Assembly (NCBI GenBank): GCA_002714305.1
Contig: PAWY01000018.1
Coordinates: 18,276-27,254, forward strand
Source of the DNA: Methanobacteriota archaeon
Lineage (GTDB): Archaea; Thermoplasmatota; Poseidoniia; Poseidoniales; Poseidoniaceae
Direction of reading: 5' to 3'
Length of the DNA stretch: 8,979 bases
The notes beneath the pieces were generated by a model, which was given only the letters and a program-made list of their open reading frames with translations, did no database searches and had not been told where the DNA came from. Shown here in pieces: positions 1-8,979 of this stretch. The stretch's first letter is position 1; each line of letters opens with the position of its first letter. Position numbers and translations under genes: made by a program.

Positions 1-113
1 TCGAACCGCACTTCCACGAAATCGGCGCCCGCTAGGTTTGCTCGCGCTGCTTCGTCCGCCATTTCTTTCACGGTCGTGCCTTCGAGAGAGACGCACACTT
101 TTGGGTCAGCCAT
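1..113 (-). CDS. aroD: 3-dehydroquinate dehydratase, type I (N-terminal fragment)
   Basis: Type I 3-dehydroquinase converts 3-dehydroquinate to 3-dehydroshikimate in the cytosolic shikimate pathway, through a Schiff-base lysine that lies beyond the visible part. Reading the minus strand from ATG at 113-111 gives 37 codons before the window edge. They begin MADPKVCVSLEG and end with GADFVEVRF, and the next codon starts GA, so Asp or Glu. This matches the family's first beta strand (a K-x-C-V-x-L pattern) and second strand (GAD-x-VE-x-R-[FL]-D), whose Glu and Arg help bind substrate. An in-frame TAA at 140-138 lies upstream with no other ATG, GTG or TTG between, so the start is well fixed. I see no SD, so the message may be leaderless. 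The gene is divergent from gyrB. Truncation is only by the window edge. The call rests on a short stretch but the motif is distinctive. Confidence 0.72.
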   Translation of the reverse strand, partial: MADPKVCVSLEGTTVKEMADEAARANLAGADFVEVRF

Positions 114-132
114 GGAACGCCCATCTGCGCTC

Positions 133-140
133 TGTTCTTA
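133..140 (-). promoter_or_regulatory. Candidate TATA box for aroD
   Basis: On the minus strand the sequence TTAAGAAC lies about 20-27 bases upstream of the aroD ATG at 113. That is the spacing expected for an archaeal TATA box if transcription starts at or very near the start codon. The lack of an SD before aroD fits a leaderless message. The match to consensus is only partial, and the organism being an archaeon is itself an inference. Confidence 0.25.
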
Positions 141-261
141 ACGCTCACGCATGGTCAGCGACCCGGTTTGTGGCGAATTTTCCTTTCTTCCTTTTGAATC
201 GTGGCCGTTGTTCCGCCTTCGGTATCTTTGGAGGTTTTTCGGCGGGTGGAAATGTTGAGCA

Positions 262-304
262 ATACCCCGTTTTGGTGGTGTTAAAGGGGGTATGTTTATA
301 CCCC
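262..304. repeat. Three-copy ATACCCC/GGGGTAT repeat upstream of gyrB
   Basis: The 7-mer ATACCCC occurs at 262-268 and again at 298-304, and its exact reverse complement GGGGTAT lies between them at 287-293. The last two copies form a perfect 7-bp stem with a 4-base loop (GTTT, 294-297). The first copy can pair with the middle copy instead, giving a larger, mutually exclusive hairpin with an 18-base loop. Both outer copies are followed by G, making the direct repeat ATACCCCG, 36 bp apart start to start. It could be a protein-binding site for a dimeric regulator, a cruciform-prone supercoiling sensor, or an RNA switch in a leader if transcription starts upstream. The repeat is directly visible; its function is inference. 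Confidence 0.75.
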
Positions 305-315
305 GTGGCGAGCAG

Positions 316-323
316 TATATTTT
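316..323 (+). promoter_or_regulatory. Candidate TATA box for gyrB-gyrA
   Basis: TATATTTT is the best TATA-like element upstream of gyrB on the plus strand. With usual archaeal spacing of about 25 bases it would place the transcription start near 345, leaving a leader of about 55 nt before the gyrB ATG. A second candidate, TTTATA at 295-300, sits inside the hairpin loop and arm and would give a leader of about 75 nt. If the second is used, the hairpin would overlap the promoter and could act as an operator. Neither has been tested. Confidence 0.3.
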
Positions 324-391
324 GAAGGAGGCAGAAGGCAAATTTACATTGTGAAATTCGCCTGCAGCCCACCGATTCTACCAATATTTGA

Positions 392-5039
<4,648 letters not shown>

Positions 5040-5125
5040 GCCGTCCCTTCACGTCCCACCTTTGCCTCGCTGGACTGAAATCTGTCAAGCGACGCATTCA
5101 AACGGGAAGGCGTGTTCTCAAGCGT

Positions 5126-5146
5126 GCTGGGGGTCTTCACCCCAGC
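5126..5146 (+). promoter_or_regulatory. GC-rich hairpin before the LeuA-like gene
   Basis: GCTGGGG (5126-5132) pairs perfectly with CCCCAGC (5140-5146) around a 7-base loop, GTCTTCA. The stem ends on the base before the GGTGA ribosome-binding motif. There is no T tract after it, so a simple intrinsic terminator for gyrA is unlikely. It could shield or present the ribosome-binding site, or protect a processed 5' end. If translation began at GTG 5112 it would instead be coding sequence. The structure is seen; the role is inferred. Confidence 0.45.
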
Positions 5147-5151
5147 GGTGA
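5147..5151 (+). promoter_or_regulatory. Ribosome-binding site deciding the LeuA-like start
   Basis: GGTGA, part of the SD consensus, lies five bases before ATG at 5157. The alternative in-frame GTG at 5112 has only GGAAGG one base upstream, which is too close to work. This favours ATG 5157, which is also where family-like sequence (MDERSLIYDW) begins. Confidence 0.55.
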
Positions 5152-5156
5152 GATTG

Positions 5157-6413
5157 ATGGACGAGCGTTCTTTGATTTACGATTGGAACACGGTTGAGTA
5201 CGACTTCAAGCGAAACGCATCCAACCACCCGCACGGTGTATGGTTTGATGATGAAACGCTGCGCGATGGCCTTCAGAGTCCAAGTGCTCGCAATCCAACC
5301 ATTGAACAAAAGATCGAACTCTTGGGCTACATGGAACAATTGGGCTTGCAAAAAGTTGACCTTGGTCTTCCAGGCGCTGGACCTTTCCACAGAAACCACA
5401 TCGATGCCATGTTGACTCATATTCGCGAGAACGATTACGCCATCCGCCCTGGTGCCGCCGTTCGAACCCTGATGGGCGACATTGAGCCATTGGTGGAAAT
5501 GCAGGCCAAGCACGAAATGGAAATCCAAGCCTCTGCCTTCCTTGGCACCAGCCCTATCCGTCAATACACGGAAGGATGGACCATGGAGAAATTGGTTTCA
5601 ACCATGGAAAAAGCCGTTTCCTACGCCGTTGAAAACGATGTTCCAGTGATGTTTGTCACCGAGGACACAACCCGTTCAAACCCCGAAGATGTGAAGATGA
5701 TTTATCACCGAGCCATGGAACTCGGCGTGCGCCGCCTTTGCATTTGCGACACGTGCGGGCACGTCACACCCAACGGTGTCAAGAAACTCCTTGCCTTCAT
5801 CGATGAAGAAGTCATCAAAGATGCAGGTTATCAACGCCGAGAAATCGAGGTCAACTGGCACGGTCACCAAGACCGTGGATTGGGTGTCGCCAACAACATC
5901 GCTGCCGTCGAAGCGGGCGCCGATGTCATTCACGGTACTGCACTCGGGGTTGGTGAACGGGCTGGAAATGCCCCCCTCGACCAGACGTTGGTCAATCTCA
6001 AACTCATGGGCGTTATTGAAAACGATTTGACGATGCTTGACGCTTACATGCAAAAGGCCAACGAATACATTGAGGTCCCTCTTCCACGGAACTATCCCGT
6101 CTTTGGCGAGGATGCCTTTGAAACTGGAACAGGCGTTCACGCCTCGGCGGTCATCAAAGCCATGCGAAAGGGCGATGATTGGCTGGCCGACCGAGTCTAT
6201 TCCGGTGTCCCCGCTGGAGATTTCGGACTCAAGCAGGTCATTCGAATCGGTCATATGTCCGGGCGGTCAAACATCATCTGGTGGTTGGAACAGCAAGGAA
6301 TTGAAGCCGAAGACGAGCTTGTAGCCCACTTGTTTGAAGTGGCCAAGAGCCAAAAGCGAAACATGCTGGATGAAGAAATTCACGCAGCCGTCGCTGCCTT
6401 CGGTTCTTCGTAA
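5157..6413 (+). CDS. 2-isopropylmalate synthase / homocitrate synthase family enzyme (DRE-TIM)
   Basis: Members of this HMGL-like TIM-barrel family condense acetyl-CoA with a 2-oxo acid, for example 2-oxoisovalerate in leucine synthesis; the exact substrate cannot be read here. From ATG 5157 the protein has 418 residues. The barrel opens with DDETLRDGLQSPS (31-43), giving catalytic Arg36 and metal-binding Asp37. ICDTCGHVTP (196-205) is the usual D-T-x-G-x-x-x-P strand. WHGHQDRGLG (234-243) supplies the metal-binding His235 and His237, and GVGERAGNAPL (264-274) is the family signature. FETGTGVHASAVIKA (321-335) and IGHMSGRSNI (364-373) match the subdomains after the barrel. There is no room for a full C-terminal LeuA leucine-sensing domain, so feedback control may be absent or different. 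RDGLQ, not the common RDGEQ, resembles HMG-CoA lyase at one position, but GERAGNA favours a synthase. No leuB, leuC or leuD is adjacent. Its stop abuts that of the converging neighbour. Confidence 0.82.
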   Translation: MDERSLIYDWNTVEYDFKRNASNHPHGVWFDDETLRDGLQSPSARNPTIEQKIELLGYMEQLGLQKVDLGLPGAGPFHRNHIDAMLTHIRENDYAIRPGAAVRTLMGDIEPLVEMQAKHEMEIQASAFLGTSPIRQYTEGWTMEKLVSTMEKAVSYAVENDVPVMFVTEDTTRSNPEDVKMIYHRAMELGVRRLCICDTCGHVTPNGVKKLLAFIDEEVIKDAGYQRREIEVNWHGHQDRGLGVANNIAAVEAGADVIHGTALGVGERAGNAPLDQTLVNLKLMGVIENDLTMLDAYMQKANEYIEVPLPRNYPVFGEDAFETGTGVHASAVIKAMRKGDDWLADRVYSGVPAGDFGLKQVIRIGHMSGRSNIIWWLEQQGIEAEDELVAHLFEVAKSQKRNMLDEEIHAAVAAFGSS

Positions 6414-7730
6414 TCAAGCGGCTTCTTCCTCTTCGAAGTCCTTCTCATCTCCGGTTGGTTTTGAACCGATCCACTCCGAATCAACCTCTCCTCCACTCCA
6501 CTCTCCGTCGAGCGAGATTTCGCTGATTTCGTGCTCTTCACGCCACACCCGTTCCTCTTGACTCCCGTTGACAATGAATTGTCCATTGTCGTCGATTTGC
6601 TCTTCGAGGAGGGCGAAATGTTTCGAGATGGGAAGGAAGTGGCCAACGGGCATGCCTGCGGCCGTGAATGGATTGGTGGCTGCGCCAATGATCAATCCGT
6701 CCTCCGGAGCTACGATGTCAACCGTCATGCCCGGCGTTGCAGGGTCGGATATGGTTGCCACGACTTCGCCTTCACGCATGACACTGCCCGCCTGAACAAA
6801 CATGTCCAACAGCCCTCCTTCTGCCGCTCGCAGCCAGGTTGAACCGCTCGCCATGATTCGGAACTTTGGACGTTGAGGATTTCCTGGGACCATCCGCATG
6901 GAGCGCAAAGCGTTCATGACGCCATGAACCGCCACCTTGACCGATTGGTCACCCAAGGTGTCGGCTGCTCCCCCCTCGTAGGTGACAACTGGAATGTCGG
7001 CAGCGTTGCCGGTCCGACGAAGCGTTCCTTTGGATGGGATGGAATCAAGTATGATTTCGATGCCGAATGATTTTGCGAGTAGGTAAGAACTTGTATGCGT
7101 GAGGTCACAACGAACCTGGGGCATGTTCGTCCGCCCCTTGGCTGCGCTGTGAAGGTCGATGATGGCGTCACTGTCCTCCACCAAGTGGGTCCAGATTTGA
7201 TGGGCTACGCGGCGAGTTGTTGACCCGCCTGGGTCACCGGGGAACTGGCGGTTAAGATCCCGCCCATCCGGAAAATACCGAGACTTCATTCGGTATCCTG
7301 GAAGGTTAACAACGGGGACGATCCGAAGGGTTCCAGCGAGGCTATTCGGGTCAAGTGGCTTGCCTTCGTCCGTGAAGGCATTGCTGAGTAAATGCGTGCA
7401 AGCCGAAGGCCCGGTCAATTCGTCACCGTGAATCCCTCCAATGATGGTGATGCACGGGCCTGGGCGGCGGCCGTGGATGATGGTGACTGGAACAGGCCAC
7501 GCATCCCCAAGGCTCACATTCAACAACGGCAAGTGAATGGTGCGAAGAGTGCCAGGTTTGATCCGTTTCCGATTGAACCGAATGTCTCCCCACTCCGAGG
7601 AGCGGTCCCAATCAGGGCGGTCCTCGGTTCGGTGCGCCTTCATGGCCTCATCGATGGCTATACGGCGCCGTTTGGGCAACTCATGGGCCACCCGAACCTT
7701 CCGGACGGTTTTCTTCTTCCGTCGCGCCAT
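6414..7730 (-). CDS. Succinylglutamate desuccinylase / aspartoacylase family zinc deacylase
   Basis: The family (peptidase M14-like) removes acyl groups from N-acyl amino acids or related amides using one zinc ion. From ATG at 7730-7728 the protein has 438 residues. IIGGIHGDELTGP (96-108) holds zinc ligands His101 and Glu104. DGRDLNRQFPG (155-165) is the substrate-carboxylate Arg/Asn motif. AIIDLHSA (189-196) gives the third ligand, His194. VTYEGG (249-254) carries the likely catalytic base, Glu252. A C-terminal beta-barrel (about 300-370, with AGSVMREGEVVATI and APEDGLI) is typical of the AstE/DoeB-like branch. The first 25 residues are very basic and the tail is very acidic, DEKDFEEEEAA. 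An upstream TTG (7793) or ATG (7790) would add 21 or 20 residues, but neither has an SD or family-like sequence. No arginine-succinylation or ectoine genes are nearby, so the substrate is unknown. There is no signal peptide; it is probably cytosolic. Confidence 0.85.
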   Translation of the reverse strand: MARRKKKTVRKVRVAHELPKRRRIAIDEAMKAHRTEDRPDWDRSSEWGDIRFNRKRIKPGTLRTIHLPLLNVSLGDAWPVPVTIIHGRRPGPCITIIGGIHGDELTGPSACTHLLSNAFTDEGKPLDPNSLAGTLRIVPVVNLPGYRMKSRYFPDGRDLNRQFPGDPGGSTTRRVAHQIWTHLVEDSDAIIDLHSAAKGRTNMPQVRCDLTHTSSYLLAKSFGIEIILDSIPSKGTLRRTGNAADIPVVTYEGGAADTLGDQSVKVAVHGVMNALRSMRMVPGNPQRPKFRIMASGSTWLRAAEGGLLDMFVQAGSVMREGEVVATISDPATPGMTVDIVAPEDGLIIGAATNPFTAAGMPVGHFLPISKHFALLEEQIDDNGQFIVNGSQEERVWREEHEISEISLDGEWSGGEVDSEWIGSKPTGDEKDFEEEEAA

Positions 7731-7807
7731 GGCTTTGGGAAAGGTTGGCCGGTCAAGAACGCTCCGTTTTTTCCACAAGGCAAGAACCATCAATCGGGTG
7801 GAGTCTA
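7731..7807. promoter_or_regulatory. Divergent promoter spacer between deacylase and thioesterase
   Basis: This 77-bp spacer must hold promoters for both directions if the starts chosen here are right. The only AT-rich element is a T6 run at 7767-7772 (A6 on the other strand), about 36-41 bases from each start codon; it might serve as a weak TATA element on either side with a short leader. GGTGGAG at 7797-7803 is a plausible but closely spaced SD for the thioesterase ATG at 7808. I see no operator-like palindrome. Confidence 0.3.
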
Positions 7808-8284
7808 ATGGCTTCCATGAGGGAGCTCAGCGTCCAGCAAACCTATGCACCTACCTCCATTTGTTTTGGCTGCGGTCCAGCAAACCAGCACGGTTTGAAA
7901 ATCGACTCCCATCGCATTGAAGGTGGATTGAAGATGGAATTCAATCCCGAAGACCATCATCAAGCCTTTCCCGGCATGGTCAACGGTGGCATCATCGGAA
8001 CGTTGCTTGATTGCCATGGGAATTGGGCCGCAGCCATCGCCTTGATGGACGAGCAAGGATTGGATGAACCCCCGTGCACCGTCACGGCGAAGTACGACGT
8101 CCAACTTCGCCGCCCAACCCCACTCGGAGAGACCTTGACCGTCATCGCCAAACCCACTGAAGTGCTTGAGGACCGCGTTCATGTTGAGTTGACCATGGAG
8201 GCTGCCGGAAAGGTTTGTGCGACGGGTAGCGGCCTCTTTGTGGCCGTCAAAGAGGGACATCCTGCCTACCATCGTTGGTCCTGA
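7808..8284 (+). CDS. PaaI-like hotdog-fold thioesterase
   Basis: Hotdog-fold proteins of this group usually hydrolyse acyl-CoA thioesters in the cytosol; the substrate here is unknown. From ATG 7808 the protein has 158 residues, normal for a single hotdog domain. CFGCGPANQHGLKI (19-32) is the cysteine-containing N-terminal motif common in PaaI-like proteins. HHQAFPGMVNGGIIGTLLD then covers the central helix, where many relatives read HGG...LLDE. Here the His is Asn and the residue after LLD is Cys, so the classical catalytic pair is altered. VTAKYDVQLRRPTPLGETL matches the strand and turn before the last beta strands, and the C-terminal CATGSGLFVAV fits the final strand. GGTGGAG four bases upstream supports the start; a second ATG at 7817 is possible. 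The SprT-like gene follows after 10 nt, so the two probably share a transcript. It has a hotdog fold with good confidence and an enzyme role with less. Confidence 0.82.
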   Translation: MASMRELSVQQTYAPTSICFGCGPANQHGLKIDSHRIEGGLKMEFNPEDHHQAFPGMVNGGIIGTLLDCHGNWAAAIALMDEQGLDEPPCTVTAKYDVQLRRPTPLGETLTVIAKPTEVLEDRVHVELTMEAAGKVCATGSGLFVAVKEGHPAYHRWS

Positions 8285-8294
8285 GGCTGGTTTC

Positions 8295-8825
8295 ATGCCC
8301 ACCGCCAACCCCGCACAACAAGGGTTCCTTGAGCCCTTGAGGGATGAAGTCCTGGAGGTGATGCAGGGGTTGTTTGCGCTTGATAAAGAGGACATGGCTT
8401 TACTTTCTGAGGTGAAACTTGGTGTTCTCCGTTCAAACGCCACCCAACGGCACGGAGCGACCCGCTGGCAACGGCTGCCCGACGGGTCGCTGAACCTCGA
8501 GGTGGTTGATCTCCATCCTGCCTTGTTGGTCAAGGCGTGGCGTGATTATGCCTTGTTCGTGCTGTATCATGAATTCATTCATGTGTTGGGGCACCGTGCC
8601 CACGATGCAACGTTTCGGAACTTAGAGCGCCTTTGGCCCGACCAAACGGCAGCCCAACAAGGGAAGGACTTCACGCACGACCGGAGATTGGCACGGGCCC
8701 GATGGCATTGGGTGTGTCCAACCTGCGAACAGCGTTATCCTCGGCAACGCCGTGGCTCGGGAAGGTTCCTTTGCAAAGCCTGCAAAACCGTGCTCATCGA
8801 TGTACCCGTGAAGGACATTCAATGA
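8295..8825 (+). CDS. SprT-like zinc metalloprotease with C-terminal zinc ribbon
   Basis: SprT/Spartan-type proteins are zincin proteases; eukaryotic SPRTN cleaves DNA-protein crosslinks, while roles of prokaryotic members are poorly known. The 176-residue protein starts at ATG 8295, with GAGG at 8283-8286 eight bases upstream. YHEFIHVLGHRAHDATF (91-107) has the HExxH zinc site with His92, Glu93 and His96. His103 in AHDATF is the likely third ligand, matching the family's HG-x-x-F segment. The string also reads HExxHxxGH, as in metzincins, but the following F-x-x-L helix and the ribbon favour SprT-like. CPTC (141-144) and CKAC (160-163) form a four-cysteine zinc ribbon in a basic setting (RYPRQRRGSGR), which could bind nucleic acid. 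The order, protease then ribbon, and the length match small SprT proteins. There is no signal peptide. It lies 10 nt after the thioesterase gene, whose stop overlaps the SD. Confidence 0.82.
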   Translation: MPTANPAQQGFLEPLRDEVLEVMQGLFALDKEDMALLSEVKLGVLRSNATQRHGATRWQRLPDGSLNLEVVDLHPALLVKAWRDYALFVLYHEFIHVLGHRAHDATFRNLERLWPDQTAAQQGKDFTHDRRLARARWHWVCPTCEQRYPRQRRGSGRFLCKACKTVLIDVPVKDIQ

Positions 8826-8830
8826 TATAC
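8824..8830 (+). promoter_or_regulatory. Candidate TATA box for the exported-protein gene
   Basis: GATATAC overlaps the stop codon of the SprT-like gene, and its centre lies about 24 bases before ATG 8852. In an archaeon this would start transcription at or next to the start codon, giving a near-leaderless message separate from the upstream pair. GGTGA at 8842-8846, five bases before the ATG, would also allow translation from a read-through transcript, so the two explanations compete. Confidence 0.3.
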
Positions 8831-8851
8831 TCCTGCTGATTGGTGAGGGTG

Positions 8852-8979
8852 ATGAAGCATCAGACATTTCACCGTCTAAGGTGCATGTTGTGGGTTCTTT
8901 GCTTCGTCTCGTTGAGTGGGCATGCCCTCCTTCTACCCGCATCAGCGGAATTGACTCAAGAGGAAGGGGACCTCTTTCT
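8852..8979 (+). CDS. Exported protein, N-terminal fragment with signal peptide
   Basis: The reading frame opens at ATG 8852 and stays open to the window edge, giving 42 full codons. The N-terminus is a textbook Sec signal peptide: a basic start (MKHQTFHRLR), a hydrophobic core (MLWVLCFVSLSG, then ALLL) and a signal peptidase I-type site, PASA followed by ELTQEEGDLF, so cleavage is likely after residue 32. GGTGA at 8842-8846 sits five bases before the ATG. The gap from the SprT-like gene is 26 bp. Nothing of the mature domain is visible beyond about ten acidic residues, so the function cannot be named. It could be a cell-surface or periplasmic-type protein. The cut is the window boundary, not a mutation. 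Confidence 0.7.
   Translation, partial: MKHQTFHRLRCMLWVLCFVSLSGHALLLPASAELTQEEGDLF

Noticed and set aside
38..325. Plus-strand 95-codon open frame upstream of gyrB
   Set aside because: It runs antisense through the recognisable aroD N-terminus and through the repeat region, shows no domain or believable start signal, and has low-complexity, unlikely composition.
5126..5146. Hairpin as an intrinsic terminator for gyrA
   Set aside because: It is about 87 bases beyond the gyrA stop, is followed by an SD rather than a T tract, and so looks more like a leader element.
5112..5156. GTG at 5112 as the start of the LeuA-like gene
   Set aside because: The extra 15 residues would be encoded by a perfect hairpin, the SD-like sequence is only one base from the GTG, and ATG 5157 has GGTGA five bases upstream.
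5676..6254. Minus-strand 192-codon frame inside the LeuA-like gene
   Set aside because: The plus strand carries the metal-binding HGH and GERAGNA motifs in this stretch; the antisense frame has no recognisable feature.
7731..7793. TTG 7793 or ATG 7790 as the start of the deacylase
   Set aside because: No SD precedes either, and the added residues look unrelated to the family. ATG 7730 leads straight into the basic N-terminus, though proteomics could overturn this.
7805..8533. Minus-strand 242-codon frame opposite the thioesterase and SprT-like genes
   Set aside because: It is long, but the plus strand encodes two recognisable proteins with well-placed starts; the antisense product is Ser/Arg/Gly-rich without motifs.

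Overview
The window most likely comes from a marine planktonic archaeon of the Marine Group II / Poseidoniales type (Thermoplasmatota), although a bacterial origin cannot be excluded without a search. This is inference. The genes are compact. Weak or absent Shine-Dalgarno (SD) signals in front of some genes alternate with a near-perfect one in front of gyrA. TATA-like boxes sit at plausible archaeal distances before some starts. A type I 3-dehydroquinase, usual in archaea, lies beside a bacterial-type DNA gyrase, a pairing known from that lineage. There is no rRNA, tRNA or ribosomal protein here to settle the taxonomy.

Layout. Positions 1-113 (minus) hold the N-terminus of AroD (shikimate pathway), cut by the window edge. 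Positions 114-400 are a divergent intergenic region containing a repeated 7-mer in direct and inverted orientation, TATA-like elements and a stranded SD-like motif. Positions 401-5039 hold the gyrB-gyrA operon, whose genes overlap by 11 bp; gyrA starts at TTG behind a 9-base SD match. After a 117-bp spacer with a GC-rich hairpin comes a LeuA/homocitrate-synthase-family enzyme (5157-6413). It meets, stop codon against stop codon with no gap, a minus-strand zinc deacylase of the succinylglutamate desuccinylase/aspartoacylase family (6414-7730). A 77-bp divergent spacer then leads to a plus-strand pair: a PaaI-like hotdog thioesterase (7808-8284) and, 10 nt later, a SprT-like zinc metalloprotease with a zinc ribbon (8295-8825). 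The window ends inside a gene for an exported protein with a clear signal peptide (8852 onward).

Working together. GyrB and GyrA form one A2B2 topoisomerase that introduces negative supercoils; all catalytic residues I checked are present, and a GyrA-box marks it as gyrase rather than topoisomerase IV. The remaining genes look like ordinary metabolic and maintenance functions, not one pathway. The SprT-like protein could in principle remove DNA-protein crosslinks, including trapped topoisomerases, but nothing beyond proximity links it to the gyrase. I see no CRISPR array, transposon, integrase, prophage gene or defence cassette. The features most worth following are the gyrB upstream repeats, the unusual quinolone-pocket residue and C-terminal-domain insertion of GyrA, the hairpin touching the ribosome-binding site at 5147, and the active-site variants in the LeuA-like and hotdog proteins.
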